DNA from: Riemerella anatipestifer_E
GTDB taxonomy: Bacteria > Bacteroidota > Bacteroidia > Flavobacteriales > Weeksellaceae
Assembly: GCF_009932355.1 (NCBI RefSeq)
Contig: NZ_LEKU01000020.1
Coordinates: forward strand, 14,867 to 78,866
Direction of reading: 5' to 3'
DNA length: 64,000 bases
The notes below the pieces were generated by a model. The model was not told the origin of the DNA and did no database searches. It worked only from the letters and a program-made list of their open reading frames with translations. Shown here piece by piece: positions 1 to 9,245 of the stretch. The translations under genes and the position numbers were made by a program. The number at the start of each line of letters is the position of its first letter. Position 1 is the first letter of the stretch.

Positions 1-1
1 G

Positions 2-724
2 GCTAATTTAATAGCTAAAGAAATAGGACAAAAGATATTTGAAGCCACTGGACTTACAGCCTCGGCGGGGATTTCGGTAAATAAATTTTTGGCTAAGGTA
101 GCTTCTGATATCAATAAACCTAATGGGCAGAAAACAATTCACCCAACTAAAGTGCTTTCCTTTTTAGAAAACCTTCCCATAGAACGGTTTTATGGGATAG
201 GAAATGTAACGGCAAACAAAATGTACCAATTGGGAATTTATAAAGGCAAAGATTTAAAAGAAAAGTCTTTGGAGTATTTGGTAACTCATTTTGGAAAAAT
301 GGGAGGGCATTATTATGATATTGCCAGGGGCGTACATAGAAGCGAAGTTAAACCTCATAGGATTGCCAAAAGTGTAGGGGTAGAACATACTTATGCAGAT
401 GATATTGATACCGAGCAAGATATAGATAAGCAATTGATGAGATTAGCCCAAGAATTATACAGAAGGATAGAGAAAAAGAAAGTTAAAGGTAAATCGTTGA
501 CGCTTAAAATAAAGTATAAAGATTTTTCACTTTTTACGCGTTCCAAAACTCAAGATTGGTATTTTGAAACAGAGGGAGAAATGTATCAAACTGCTCGTTT
601 TTTGTGGAGTCTTCGCCCTTATGATAAAGCCATTCGGCTTTTGGGATTGTCTTTGTCTAGTTTGAATACGCCATCTCAGAAAAAAGTTTATGTACAACTC
701 AAAATTCCATTTAAGGATTTGTAA
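2..724 (+). CDS. dinB: DNA polymerase IV (Y-family), 5' end outside window
   Basis: This is the C-terminal 240 residues of a Y-family translesion polymerase that copies damaged templates at stalled forks. The reading frame is open from base 2, so the gene starts left of the window and has no start codon here. Visible are the end of the palm (ASAGISVNKFLAKVASD, typical of DinB), a thumb helix-hairpin-helix (FYGIGNVTANKMYQLGI) and the little-finger domain beginning near VGVEHTYADDI. The extreme C-terminus QLKIPFKDL resembles a sliding-clamp-binding peptide. It lies just upstream of recA, which has its own promoter. Identity is clear from the motifs; the catalytic N-terminal part cannot be inspected. 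Confidence 0.93.
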   Translation, partial: ANLIAKEIGQKIFEATGLTASAGISVNKFLAKVASDINKPNGQKTIHPTKVLSFLENLPIERFYGIGNVTANKMYQLGIYKGKDLKEKSLEYLVTHFGKMGGHYYDIARGVHRSEVKPHRIAKSVGVEHTYADDIDTEQDIDKQLMRLAQELYRRIEKKKVKGKSLTLKIKYKDFSLFTRSKTQDWYFETEGEMYQTARFLWSLRPYDKAIRLLGLSLSSLNTPSQKKVYVQLKIPFKDL

Positions 725-773
725 TTCAGTTGATTGTTTGTGTTGGTAAAATGAGATGATGAATATGATATTA

Positions 774-802
774 TTGTAGTCTAATTCTTTTTTGTATTTT
801 TG
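774..802 (+). promoter_or_regulatory. recA promoter (Bacteroidota type)
   Basis: TTG at 774-776, an 18-nt spacer and TATTTTTG at 795-802 match the phylum's -33/-7 consensus (TTG...TAnnTTTG). The recA ATG is 18 nt downstream. No obvious LexA-type operator was recognised. Confidence 0.7.
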
Positions 803-820
803 GGGTAAATTATATTAACA

Positions 821-1852
821 ATGGCAAAGACTGAAACAACAAGTCCTAACGATGATAAAAAAAAGGCATTAGCAGCCGTATTAGAAAAACTAGATAAAAC
901 CTATGGTAAAGGTACCGTTATGAAACTAGGTGATGGTACGGTAGACCATAATATAGAGGTTATTCCGTCAGGTTCTTTAGGGCTAGATTTGGCTTTAGGG
1001 GTAGGTGGTTATCCTAGGGGTAGGATTGTAGAAATCTACGGTCCAGAGTCTTCTGGTAAAACTACATTAACGCTTCACGCAATTGCAGAAGCTCAAAAAG
1101 CAGGAGGAACTGCAGCATTTATAGATGCAGAACACGCTTTTGATATGCACTATGCTGAAAAATTAGGCATCAATCTAGAAGAGCTTATCGTGTCTCAACC
1201 AGATAATGGAGAGCAGGCATTAGAAATTGCAGATAGCCTTATCCGTTCTGGTGGGGTGGATATTGTGGTGGTAGACTCTGTGGCGGCACTTACGCCTAAA
1301 GCAGAGATTGATGGAGATATGGGGGATTCTAAAATGGGGCTTCACGCAAGATTGATGTCTCAAGCACTTAGAAAGTTAACCTCTTCTATTTCTAAAACAA
1401 AATGTACTGTAATTTTCATCAATCAGTTGAGAGACAAAATTGGGGTGATGTTTGGTAGTCCTGAAACAACAACGGGAGGTAACGCTCTTAAATTCTATGC
1501 TTCTGTAAGGATAGATATCAGACGCTCGTTGAGTGATACAGGTAAGATTAAAGACAAGTCTGGCGAGGTTATAGGTAACCGAACTAAAGTAAAAGTGGTT
1601 AAAAATAAAGTAGCTCCACCATTTAAGAGTGCTGAATTTGACATTATGTACGGAGAAGGCGTGTCTAAAGTTGGTGAGATTTTAGATGTGGCTACAGATT
1701 TAGATATTATCCAAAAGAGTGGTTCTTGGTTCAGCTATCAGGATACAAAATTGGGACAAGGGCGTGATACGGTAAAAGAACTCATCAAAGATAATCCTGA
1801 ACTCGCAGAAGAGCTAGAAGCAAAAATCAGAGAAAAATTACAAGCTAAATAG
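821..1852 (+). CDS. recA: Recombinase RecA
   Basis: RecA (343 residues, normal length) forms ATP-dependent filaments on single-stranded DNA for homologous recombination and repair. Walker A is GPESSGKTT at residues 74-82 and Walker B is VDIVVVD at 146-152; the loop region NQLRDKIGVMFGSPETTTGGNALKF is intact. The ATG at 821 follows a clear promoter. The gene is flanked by its own promoter and a strong terminator, so it is probably monocistronic. Adjacent dinB is also a DNA-damage function. Confidence 0.99.
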   Translation: MAKTETTSPNDDKKKALAAVLEKLDKTYGKGTVMKLGDGTVDHNIEVIPSGSLGLDLALGVGGYPRGRIVEIYGPESSGKTTLTLHAIAEAQKAGGTAAFIDAEHAFDMHYAEKLGINLEELIVSQPDNGEQALEIADSLIRSGGVDIVVVDSVAALTPKAEIDGDMGDSKMGLHARLMSQALRKLTSSISKTKCTVIFINQLRDKIGVMFGSPETTTGGNALKFYASVRIDIRRSLSDTGKIKDKSGEVIGNRTKVKVVKNKVAPPFKSAEFDIMYGEGVSKVGEILDVATDLDIIQKSGSWFSYQDTKLGQGRDTVKELIKDNPELAEELEAKIREKLQAK

Positions 1853-1875
1853 AGCATTTAATTAAAATAAAGCTA

Positions 1876-1907
1876 AAAACTCCGAGTAGAATCATCGGAG
1901 TTTTTTT
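1876..1907 (+). terminator. Intrinsic terminator of recA
   Basis: Ten-base stem AAAACTCCGA (1876-1885) pairs with TCGGAGTTTT (1895-1904), followed by a T run to 1907. Confidence 0.9.
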
Positions 1908-1950
1908 ATGTTTGATGAGGACTTTATTTAGGATAAATCTTTCATTAAGA

Positions 1951-1981
1951 TTGTCTACATCATTCATTTATTATAACTTTG
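1951..1981 (+). promoter_or_regulatory. pyrG promoter
   Basis: TTG at 1951-1953, 20-nt spacer, TAACTTTG at 1974-1981: a full match to TTG-N20-TAnnTTTG. It ends 15 nt before the ATG at 1997, implying a very short 5' leader. It covers the in-frame TTG at 1979, which therefore cannot be the start codon. Confidence 0.8.
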
Positions 1982-1996
1982 CACAAACCTAAACTA

Positions 1997-3613
1997 ATGA
2001 GTAAAAAAAATACTAAATACATCTTTGTTACAGGAGGTGTTACATCTTCACTAGGAAAGGGCATTATATCTGCATCACTAGGCTTATTACTAAAATCCAG
2101 AGGCTTTAAAGTAACTATTCAAAAGTTAGACCCTTACATCAATATAGATCCAGGTACTCTTAATCCGTATGAACACGGCGAGTGCTATGTAACCGAAGAT
2201 GGTGCAGAAACCGATTTAGATTTGGGGCATTATGAGAGATTTTTGGACGCACCAACGTCTCAAAATAACAATGTAACTACTGGGCGTATTTATCAGACTG
2301 TTATAGAGAAAGAAAGAAAGGGAGATTTCTTGGGCAAAACAGTGCAAGTAATTCCGCATATTACCAATGAAATTAAACGAAGAATTAAAATCCTTGCTCA
2401 AAAGAACTACGATATTATTATCACCGAAATAGGTGGTACTGTGGGAGATATAGAGTCTCTGCCTTACATAGAGTCTGTAAGACAGCTCAAGTGGGAGTTA
2501 GGAGAACATAATTCAATGGTAATCCATTTAACGCTCTTGCCTTATTTAGCAGCGAGTGGTGAACTTAAAACTAAACCTTCCCAACATTCCGTGAGACAAC
2601 TTATGGAAAGTGGTATTCAGGCAGATGTGCTGGTATGTCGTTCGGAGCATAAAATCCCGAAAGATGTTCGTGCTAAGCTAGCTCAATTCTGTAATGTGCC
2701 TAGCGACAATGTGATAGAGTGTATGGATGCTGAAACCATCTATCAAGTTCCAATAGAACTACAGAAACAAAAATTTGATGAGGTGGTTCTAAAAGCTCTA
2801 GACCTTAAAAACGATACTGAGGCTGATTTAAAAAGTTGGAAAACATTTTTAAAGAAATATAAAAATCCTAAAAAATCGGTAGAGATAGCATTAGTAGGTA
2901 AGTATGTGTCTTTACAAGATTCTTATAAATCTATAGTAGAAGCATTTATACACGCTGGAGCAGATTTGGAGACGGAAGTTAATATCCGTTGGGTATACAG
3001 TGGAGATTTGGAGGAAGGCAAGGTTTCAGAAATCCTTAAAGGGGTAGATGCGATGCTGATAGCTCCTGGGTTTGGAGATAGAGGTATAGAAGGTAAAATT
3101 CTTGCCGCTCAATATGCAAGAGAACATAAAATTCCTCTTTTAGGAATTTGTTTAGGAATGCAGATTATGACGATTGAATTTGCCAGAAATGTACTAGGCT
3201 ACGAAAAGGCTAACTCTATGGAGTTTGATACTACTACGGCTTACCCTGTGATTTCTCTAATGGAAGAGCAAAAGAATGTAGTGGAAAAAGGAGGTACTAT
3301 GAGACTTGGAGCTTGGAAATGTACACTTAAATCGGGTTCTAAATTAGCAGAGATTTACGATAGCAAAAACATTTCGGAGCGTCATCGTCATCGTTATGAG
3401 TTCAATAGTGAATTCAAAAAAGACTATGAAGACAAAGGTCTAGTTCCTACAGGATTCAATCCAGATACAGGTTTAGTGGAAGCGTTAGAACTTAACGAGC
3501 ATCCATTCTATATTGGAGTGCAGTATCATCCAGAGTATAAGAGTACTGTAGCAACACCGCATCCATTGTTTAAAGCCTTGGTAAAAGCAGCGGTTGAGCA
3601 TAAAGGGAAGTAA
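1997..3613 (+). CDS. pyrG: CTP synthase
   Basis: CTP synthase (538 residues from this start) aminates UTP to CTP using ATP and glutamine, the last step of CTP synthesis. The N-terminal synthetase domain has the P-loop GGVTSSLGKGI at residues 13-23. The C-terminal glutamine amidotransferase domain has the nucleophile Cys385 in LGICLGMQ, and its His-Glu pair is visible in YHPEYKS near the C-terminus. The ATG at 1997 was chosen because the upstream in-frame TTG at 1979 lies inside the promoter -7 box, and the protein family starts near MSKKNTKYIFVTGG. The next gene, yidC, is 87 nt downstream with no terminator seen between. Confidence 0.98.
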   Translation: MSKKNTKYIFVTGGVTSSLGKGIISASLGLLLKSRGFKVTIQKLDPYINIDPGTLNPYEHGECYVTEDGAETDLDLGHYERFLDAPTSQNNNVTTGRIYQTVIEKERKGDFLGKTVQVIPHITNEIKRRIKILAQKNYDIIITEIGGTVGDIESLPYIESVRQLKWELGEHNSMVIHLTLLPYLAASGELKTKPSQHSVRQLMESGIQADVLVCRSEHKIPKDVRAKLAQFCNVPSDNVIECMDAETIYQVPIELQKQKFDEVVLKALDLKNDTEADLKSWKTFLKKYKNPKKSVEIALVGKYVSLQDSYKSIVEAFIHAGADLETEVNIRWVYSGDLEEGKVSEILKGVDAMLIAPGFGDRGIEGKILAAQYAREHKIPLLGICLGMQIMTIEFARNVLGYEKANSMEFDTTTAYPVISLMEEQKNVVEKGGTMRLGAWKCTLKSGSKLAEIYDSKNISERHRHRYEFNSEFKKDYEDKGLVPTGFNPDTGLVEALELNEHPFYIGVQYHPEYKSTVATPHPLFKALVKAAVEHKGK

Positions 3614-3700
3614 TTAAATTAAAAAACTTAAATTCGCAGTCTGAAAAAAAGGAAACTTCCTTTAATAAAAATTTCTAACTGAAAAATATATTTATTGATG

Positions 3701-5488
3701 ATGCAACAGAATAATGGATTAGACAAAAACCAGTTGATTGGTTTTGTGGTATTTACTCTATTTTTATTAGGAGTAATGTTATACTTTCAAAAGCAACAGA
3801 CTGGGCAAGAGCAACAACAAGTTGCCACAGAGCAGAAGGTAGGAGCGACTAACAATATTGTAAAAGCCACCAATCTGCCTGTTAAAGCTAACGAAATACA
3901 AAAAATAAGCCTTAAAAATGATAAAATATCGGTGGAGTTTAGTGGACTTGGAGGTCAGATTTCTTCTCTATTGATGAATAATTATAAAGCTTATAATAAG
4001 AAAACCAACCAAAATGACTTACCATTATATCTTATAGAGCGTAATAATTCTTCGTATGGTTTTAAATTTAAAGATAAATCAGGCAAAGAGATTAACACCA
4101 AAGATTTGGTGTTTACGCCTCAAGTTAATGGGAATACGGTAACTATGACGAGTGTCTTAAACGGTGGAGCTATTGTACAGTTTATTTATACTTTAAAAGA
4201 TTATCAGGTTGATTTTCAAGTAGCGACTAAAGGGTTGTCGTCTATTGTTTCTGGAGATAAAGCAAGTTTCGTTTGGAACTATACACCTAAAGAGCAGGAA
4301 AAAGGTAGAGCTCAGGAGCAACAACATACAGAGTTTGTTTACGCTTTTAATAATTATAAAAGCACCGACTATGATGCCAGAACTTCTATGGACGAAACTA
4401 AAGAAGTTTTAAATTGGTTAGCGGTTAAACAGCAGTTTTTTACACCTATTATAGAAGCCAAGAATGGGTTTAAAAACTCTACAGGTCATCAGGATATAAT
4501 TGAGGAAGGGGAATATCTTAAGAAATTTGATTTCAACGGAGAGTTGGAAATTACAGGAGGAGAATTTAATCAAAGTTTTTCGTGGTACTTTTTACCGTTG
4601 GATTTAAAATTATTAAAGACTTTTGATAAGAACTTTGATGAAATCATTCCTCTTGGTTGGTCTTTTATAGGAACAATGAACCGTTGGATATTTATCCCGA
4701 TGTATAATATGATTTCATCTTGGGGAATAGCTGCGGGTTGGGTAATTTTCCTAATGACTATTTTGGTTAAAGTGGTACTTTCTCCAATTATGTACAAACA
4801 GCATAAGTTGAGTGCAATGATGAAAGTGATTCGTCCTGAAATAGAGGAAGTAAATGCCAAACTCAAAGACGCCGATCCAATGAAGAAGCAACAAGCAGTG
4901 ATGGAGGTGTATAGAAAGGCTGGTGTTAATCAGTTGGCGGGGTGTTTACCAGCATTGTTACAAATTCCTATATTCTATGCATTATTCCGTTTCTTCCCTA
5001 ATATGTTAGATTTAAGAGGGAAAGGCTTTTGGTTTGCAACCGATTTAACGGCTTATGATGATTTAATAAAGTTACCATTCCATATTCCATTTTTGGGAGA
5101 GCATATCAGTATTTTTGCTTTGGCTTGTACAGCAGTATTATTGATATATACCGTAATGACGGCGGGTAATATGCAACAACCAACGCAGGAAGGTATGCCT
5201 AATATGAAGCCTTTGATGTATATTTTCCCAGTAATGTTCTTATTTTTCTTGAACTCTGCGGCGTCTGGATTATCTTGGTATTATTTTGTGTCTAACGGTA
5301 TCAATATTATCATTATTCTAGTGATTAAGTATTGGATTTTAGATGAAAAAACCATTCACGCACAGATTCAAGCCAACAAAGCGAAGCCTAAAAAGGAAGG
5401 TAAGTTCCAAAAAAGGATGCGTGAAATGATGGAAAAAGCTCAAGAACAGCAAAGATTACAGGAGCAACAGAGAGCTAAACGCAAGTAA
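3701..5488 (+). CDS. yidC: Membrane protein insertase YidC
   Basis: YidC inserts and folds inner-membrane proteins with SecYEG or alone. At about 595 residues it has the Gram-negative layout: an N-terminal membrane helix (about residues 10-28), a large periplasmic beta-sandwich, then a C-terminal helical core (from about MYNMISSWGIAAGWVIF) with five membrane segments. It ends in a Lys/Arg-rich cytosolic tail suited to ribosome contact. Two ATGs are adjacent at 3698 and 3701; an in-frame TTG precedes them at 3695. I prefer 3701 (MQQNNGLDKNQ) from family usage, but 3698 cannot be excluded. Confidence 0.97.
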   Translation: MQQNNGLDKNQLIGFVVFTLFLLGVMLYFQKQQTGQEQQQVATEQKVGATNNIVKATNLPVKANEIQKISLKNDKISVEFSGLGGQISSLLMNNYKAYNKKTNQNDLPLYLIERNNSSYGFKFKDKSGKEINTKDLVFTPQVNGNTVTMTSVLNGGAIVQFIYTLKDYQVDFQVATKGLSSIVSGDKASFVWNYTPKEQEKGRAQEQQHTEFVYAFNNYKSTDYDARTSMDETKEVLNWLAVKQQFFTPIIEAKNGFKNSTGHQDIIEEGEYLKKFDFNGELEITGGEFNQSFSWYFLPLDLKLLKTFDKNFDEIIPLGWSFIGTMNRWIFIPMYNMISSWGIAAGWVIFLMTILVKVVLSPIMYKQHKLSAMMKVIRPEIEEVNAKLKDADPMKKQQAVMEVYRKAGVNQLAGCLPALLQIPIFYALFRFFPNMLDLRGKGFWFATDLTAYDDLIKLPFHIPFLGEHISIFALACTAVLLIYTVMTAGNMQQPTQEGMPNMKPLMYIFPVMFLFFLNSAASGLSWYYFVSNGINIIIILVIKYWILDEKTIHAQIQANKAKPKKEGKFQKRMREMMEKAQEQQRLQEQQRAKRK

Positions 5489-5510
5489 AAATAAATTTAG
5501 AAATAATATA

Positions 5511-5548
5511 AATAGCCTCAAAATCATCGGTTTTGAGGCTATTTTTTT
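5511..5548 (+). terminator. Intrinsic terminator of yidC
   Basis: Perfect 13-bp stem AATAGCCTCAAAA (5511-5523) / TTTTGAGGCTATT (5531-5543) followed by a T run. It separates yidC from convergent rnhB. Confidence 0.9.
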
Positions 5549-5591
5549 GTTAACAAATTGTTAAATAAAAAATATGATTTTTATCATATAT

Positions 5592-6176
5592 TTAATTATA
5601 GTCTAACCTGAAGGATTTTCGGTGATGTATGGTAGGTCCTAGCTTATTAAGTGCCTCTCGGTGTTGTTTGGTAGCATAGCCAAAGTTTTTGTTCCAGCCG
5701 TATTCTGGATACTCTTCATGGAGTTTAATCATAACATGGTCTCTGTAATTTTTGGCTAAAATAGAAGCTGCAGCAATGGATAAAACTTTAGAATCTCCTT
5801 TTATAATACACTCGTGTGGCGTGAAAGGATAGGGTTTAAACCTATTGCCATCTACTAAAATAAGTTCTGGGCGAATGGCTAGTTTGTCCAAAGCAAGATG
5901 CATAGCGTGTATACTTGCATTTAGAATATTATGTTCATCAATAAAAGCAGGAGAGAGTTCTGCTATAGCGTAATCTAAAGCATTATTTTTAATATACAAA
6001 TCAAGTTCATTTCTTGTTTTAAAACTAAGTTTTTTGGAGTCATTGATGAGGTTTTGCTCAAAATTTTCATCTAAAATAACAGCTGCTGCAACCACAGGAC
6101 CACATAGACATCCTCTCCCAGCTTCATCGCAGCCCGCTTCTATATAATTTTTAGTCCATTTTTTTGCTAATTTCAT
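5592..6176 (-). CDS. rnhB: Ribonuclease HII
   Basis: RNase HII (194 residues) nicks RNA-DNA hybrids and removes single ribonucleotides from DNA. The catalytic DEAGRG motif is at residues 17-22, followed by GPVVAAAV, and a second acidic residue lies in LILVDGN. The later KGDSKVLSIAAASILAKNYRD block is also typical. It is transcribed divergently from the SusC-like gene, with 132 nt between the starts, and convergently to yidC. Confidence 0.97.
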   Translation of the reverse strand: MKLAKKWTKNYIEAGCDEAGRGCLCGPVVAAAVILDENFEQNLINDSKKLSFKTRNELDLYIKNNALDYAIAELSPAFIDEHNILNASIHAMHLALDKLAIRPELILVDGNRFKPYPFTPHECIIKGDSKVLSIAAASILAKNYRDHVMIKLHEEYPEYGWNKNFGYATKQHREALNKLGPTIHHRKSFRLDYN

Positions 6177-6308
6177 AAAATTTAATTAAATGTAAAATAT
6201 GTAATTGTTGATTATACAAAATTAAACTTTTTTTAAGAAATTTTAACTTACTTATTGCGTATGTTAAGATAATGTTATAAAATTGTTCAGTGAAAAATTT
6301 ATTTTGAT

Positions 6309-9233
6309 ATGAAGAAATTAACAACAAGTGTTTTAGCTGTAGTTCTTACTTCATCTTTTGTAACAGTAGATGCACAGAAGGTAAAGAAAGACTCTGCTAA
6401 AACTACCGAAATTGAAGGAGTGGTAATGACTGCTCTGGGGATTAAAAGAGAGAAAAAAGCTATAGGCTACGCGGCTCAAGAAGTAAAAGGCGATGTGATT
6501 TCTAGTGCAAATCAACAGAATGCTTTAAGTGCATTATCTGGAAATGTAGCAGGGGTACAAGTAACAGCACCTTCTTCTATGGGAGGTTCTTCTAGAATTT
6601 TGGTAAGAGGAGCTGGTTCTGTAACCGGAGATAATAGACCTTTAATTGTGGTAGATGGTGTTCCTTTAGATAATGGAAATTACAATAGCTCTAACGCGCA
6701 GAGAGGTGCTGGAGGGAGAGACTATGGTGATGCTACTGCAGATATCAACCCTGATGATATAGAAAGTGTAACTGTTCTAAAAGGTGGACCTGCAGCTGCC
6801 TTGTATGGAAATAGAGGGGGTAATGGTGTTATTTTGTATACTACGAAATCCGCAAAAAGAGGAAGAACAGAACTTAATTTCAAAACTGGTATTTCTGTTG
6901 AGAAAATTTACCTGTACCCTAATCTCCAAAAACTTTATGGTGGAGGATCTTCGGATACTTTTGAAAAGGTAAATATCAATGGTGTAGATTACAATATTGC
7001 AGACTACGCTACTGATGAAAGCTGGGGGCCAAAATATGATGCAAACTTAATGTATTTGCCTTGGTATGCGTTTGACCCAGAATTTAAGAGTGATTACCTA
7101 AAATTAGTACCTTGGGTTTCTCCTAAACATGATGTAGATTCATTCTTTAAAACAGGGGTGACTTACTCTAATTCCTTTTCCGTATCAAAATCCTTTAGCG
7201 ATACTAATGTTAGATTATCTTATTCTAATAACAAAACAGAAGGGATAGTTCCTAATTCTGAATTGAAGAAAAATAATCTTAGTTTTAATTTTAATTCCAA
7301 ACTATCTGATGATTTAAAAGTAGATGGTGGTTTGAATTATGTACTAACAGAAGGATATAATAGACCAGAACAAGGATATAGCGGTAATTCCGTAGGACAA
7401 AAGTTCTTCCAATGGGGGCAACGTCAGCTTGATATGTCTAAGTTAAGAGATTATAAATTAGCTAATGGTAACCAAAGAAGCTGGAATAGAACTTCTTGGG
7501 ATGATGCCACACCCTTGTATTCTGATAACCCTTATTGGATTGTAAATGAAAATATTTCTACCGATAAGCGTCATCGTTTCTTTGGAAATGTGGGGCTAAC
7601 CTATAATATTACGGATAAATTGTATTTTGTAGGTAAGGCATATGGGGATATGTATACGCTTAGAGTAACAGATAGAGTAGCTGTTGGTTCACAAGAACAA
7701 TCTTCTTTCTCTGATATACAAAGAACGCTTTCAGACTATACCTATGAGGGAAGATTACATTTTGATACAAAATTTGCTTCTGATTTTAGTTTAAATTCTT
7801 TTATTGGGGCATCAAGAAGAAATGCAAGATATAACTCTGTTTCTGGAACTACTGTAGGTGGATTAGTTCAGGCGAATTATTATTCTTTGGCTAATAGTGT
7901 TGAAGTACCGAGAGCTAATAATTATGAATCTTGGAGAAGAACTAATAGTGTATTTGGATTAGTTTCATTAGGGTTTAAAGATATGCTTTTCGTGGAAGCT
8001 ACTGGTAGGAATGACTGGTTCTCTACTACTAAAGCTCCCGTATTCTATCCATCTATAACAGGAAGTTTCGTGTTCTCTTCATTGTTTAAATCAAGCTGGT
8101 TATCTTATGGTAAAATAAGAGCGGGTTGGGCAAAAGCAGGAAATGATACAGACCCTTATAGATTAGAAACTTATGCTGATGTAAGAACTACCTTCCAAGG
8201 TAGTCCGAGATATTCTAATCCGAGTACATTTAATGATCCTAACTTAAAACCAGAGGTAAAAGTTACAAAAGAAGTAGGGATTGAAATGAGATTATTGAAA
8301 AATAGAATAGGATTTGATGTGACGCTTTATGATGCTATTACAGACGATCTCATTACTCCGTTGGCAGTAGATCCTGCGACAGGTTTTGCTTATAAACTCA
8401 TCAATGGTGGTAGAATGCAGAATAAAGGTATAGAGGCAAGTGTTACAGTTACCCCTGTAAAGAGTAGTAACTTCTCTTGGGATATAACTTGGAATTTTGC
8501 TAAAAACAACAACAAATTACTAAATCTATACGAAGATGTTAAGAATTACCAGATTACAAATGCTCCGTTTAGAGCTAAGTTGTATGCCGTGGTAGGAGAA
8601 ACTTTTGGACAAATTTGGGGGACAGATTATACCTACGATGCCAATGGAAACAAAATCATCGGAGCTAATGGTCTTTATAAAGCATCTGATATAAAGTCTT
8701 TAGGATCTGTAATTCCAGATTACAATATGGGGTTCAGAAACAATTTTAGATATAAAAACTTTAATTTATCTTTCTTAGTTGATATTCAAAAAGGTGGTAA
8801 GTATTTTTCTGTTTCCCATATGTGGGGAATGTATTCTGGTATGTTAGAAGAATCTGCTGCTAACGGAATTAGAGAAAACGGAATAGTTCTTAAGGGTGTC
8901 TTGGAAGATGGCTCTGTAAATACTAAGAATGTAACAGCTGAGACTTATGCAAAGGCATTCTATAATACGGTAGATGCACAGAATGTATTTGATGCTAGTT
9001 ATATTAAGCTTAGAGATGTTACTCTTTCGTATGACCTTCCTAAAAATGCTATTGGTTCATTTAAAGGAATTACTGTTGGGGCTTTTGCAAGAAACCTATT
9101 CGCTTGGGGCTTAGGTTGGAAAGGTATGGATCCAGAGATGGCTTCTTATGGTAGTGGAAATGTACAAGGTATGGAAGGAGGTTCCCTGCCATCTACGAGA
9201 ACTTATGGTGTTAATTTACAAGTTAAATTTTAA
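6309..9233 (+). CDS. SusC/RagA-family TonB-linked outer-membrane transporter
   Basis: This 974-residue outer-membrane protein forms the barrel and plug of a SusCD-type importer, powered by TonB, for oligosaccharides, peptides or other ligands. Residues 1-22 are a signal peptide. The plug domain shows RILVRGAGSV, PLIVVDGVPLDN and IESVTVLKGGPAAALYGNRGGNGVI, the SusC signature. The beta-barrel follows and ends in the aromatic-terminated strand VNLQVKF. The N-terminal carboxypeptidase-regulatory-like domain found in many SusC proteins is absent; the mature protein starts almost directly at IEGVVMTALG. The SusD partner follows after 12 nt. The substrate cannot be told from sequence; no glycoside hydrolases or peptidases are nearby. 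Confidence 0.95.
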   Translation: MKKLTTSVLAVVLTSSFVTVDAQKVKKDSAKTTEIEGVVMTALGIKREKKAIGYAAQEVKGDVISSANQQNALSALSGNVAGVQVTAPSSMGGSSRILVRGAGSVTGDNRPLIVVDGVPLDNGNYNSSNAQRGAGGRDYGDATADINPDDIESVTVLKGGPAAALYGNRGGNGVILYTTKSAKRGRTELNFKTGISVEKIYLYPNLQKLYGGGSSDTFEKVNINGVDYNIADYATDESWGPKYDANLMYLPWYAFDPEFKSDYLKLVPWVSPKHDVDSFFKTGVTYSNSFSVSKSFSDTNVRLSYSNNKTEGIVPNSELKKNNLSFNFNSKLSDDLKVDGGLNYVLTEGYNRPEQGYSGNSVGQKFFQWGQRQLDMSKLRDYKLANGNQRSWNRTSWDDATPLYSDNPYWIVNENISTDKRHRFFGNVGLTYNITDKLYFVGKAYGDMYTLRVTDRVAVGSQEQSSFSDIQRTLSDYTYEGRLHFDTKFASDFSLNSFIGASRRNARYNSVSGTTVGGLVQANYYSLANSVEVPRANNYESWRRTNSVFGLVSLGFKDMLFVEATGRNDWFSTTKAPVFYPSITGSFVFSSLFKSSWLSYGKIRAGWAKAGNDTDPYRLETYADVRTTFQGSPRYSNPSTFNDPNLKPEVKVTKEVGIEMRLLKNRIGFDVTLYDAITDDLITPLAVDPATGFAYKLINGGRMQNKGIEASVTVTPVKSSNFSWDITWNFAKNNNKLLNLYEDVKNYQITNAPFRAKLYAVVGETFGQIWGTDYTYDANGNKIIGANGLYKASDIKSLGSVIPDYNMGFRNNFRYKNFNLSFLVDIQKGGKYFSVSHMWGMYSGMLEESAANGIRENGIVLKGVLEDGSVNTKNVTAETYAKAFYNTVDAQNVFDASYIKLRDVTLSYDLPKNAIGSFKGITVGAFARNLFAWGLGWKGMDPEMASYGSGNVQGMEGGSLPSTRTYGVNLQVKF

Positions 9234-9245
9234 TTAAGAACAAAA

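Noticed and set aside
1979..1996. TTG as start of pyrG
   Set aside because: It lies inside the -7 promoter box, so it would not be transcribed.
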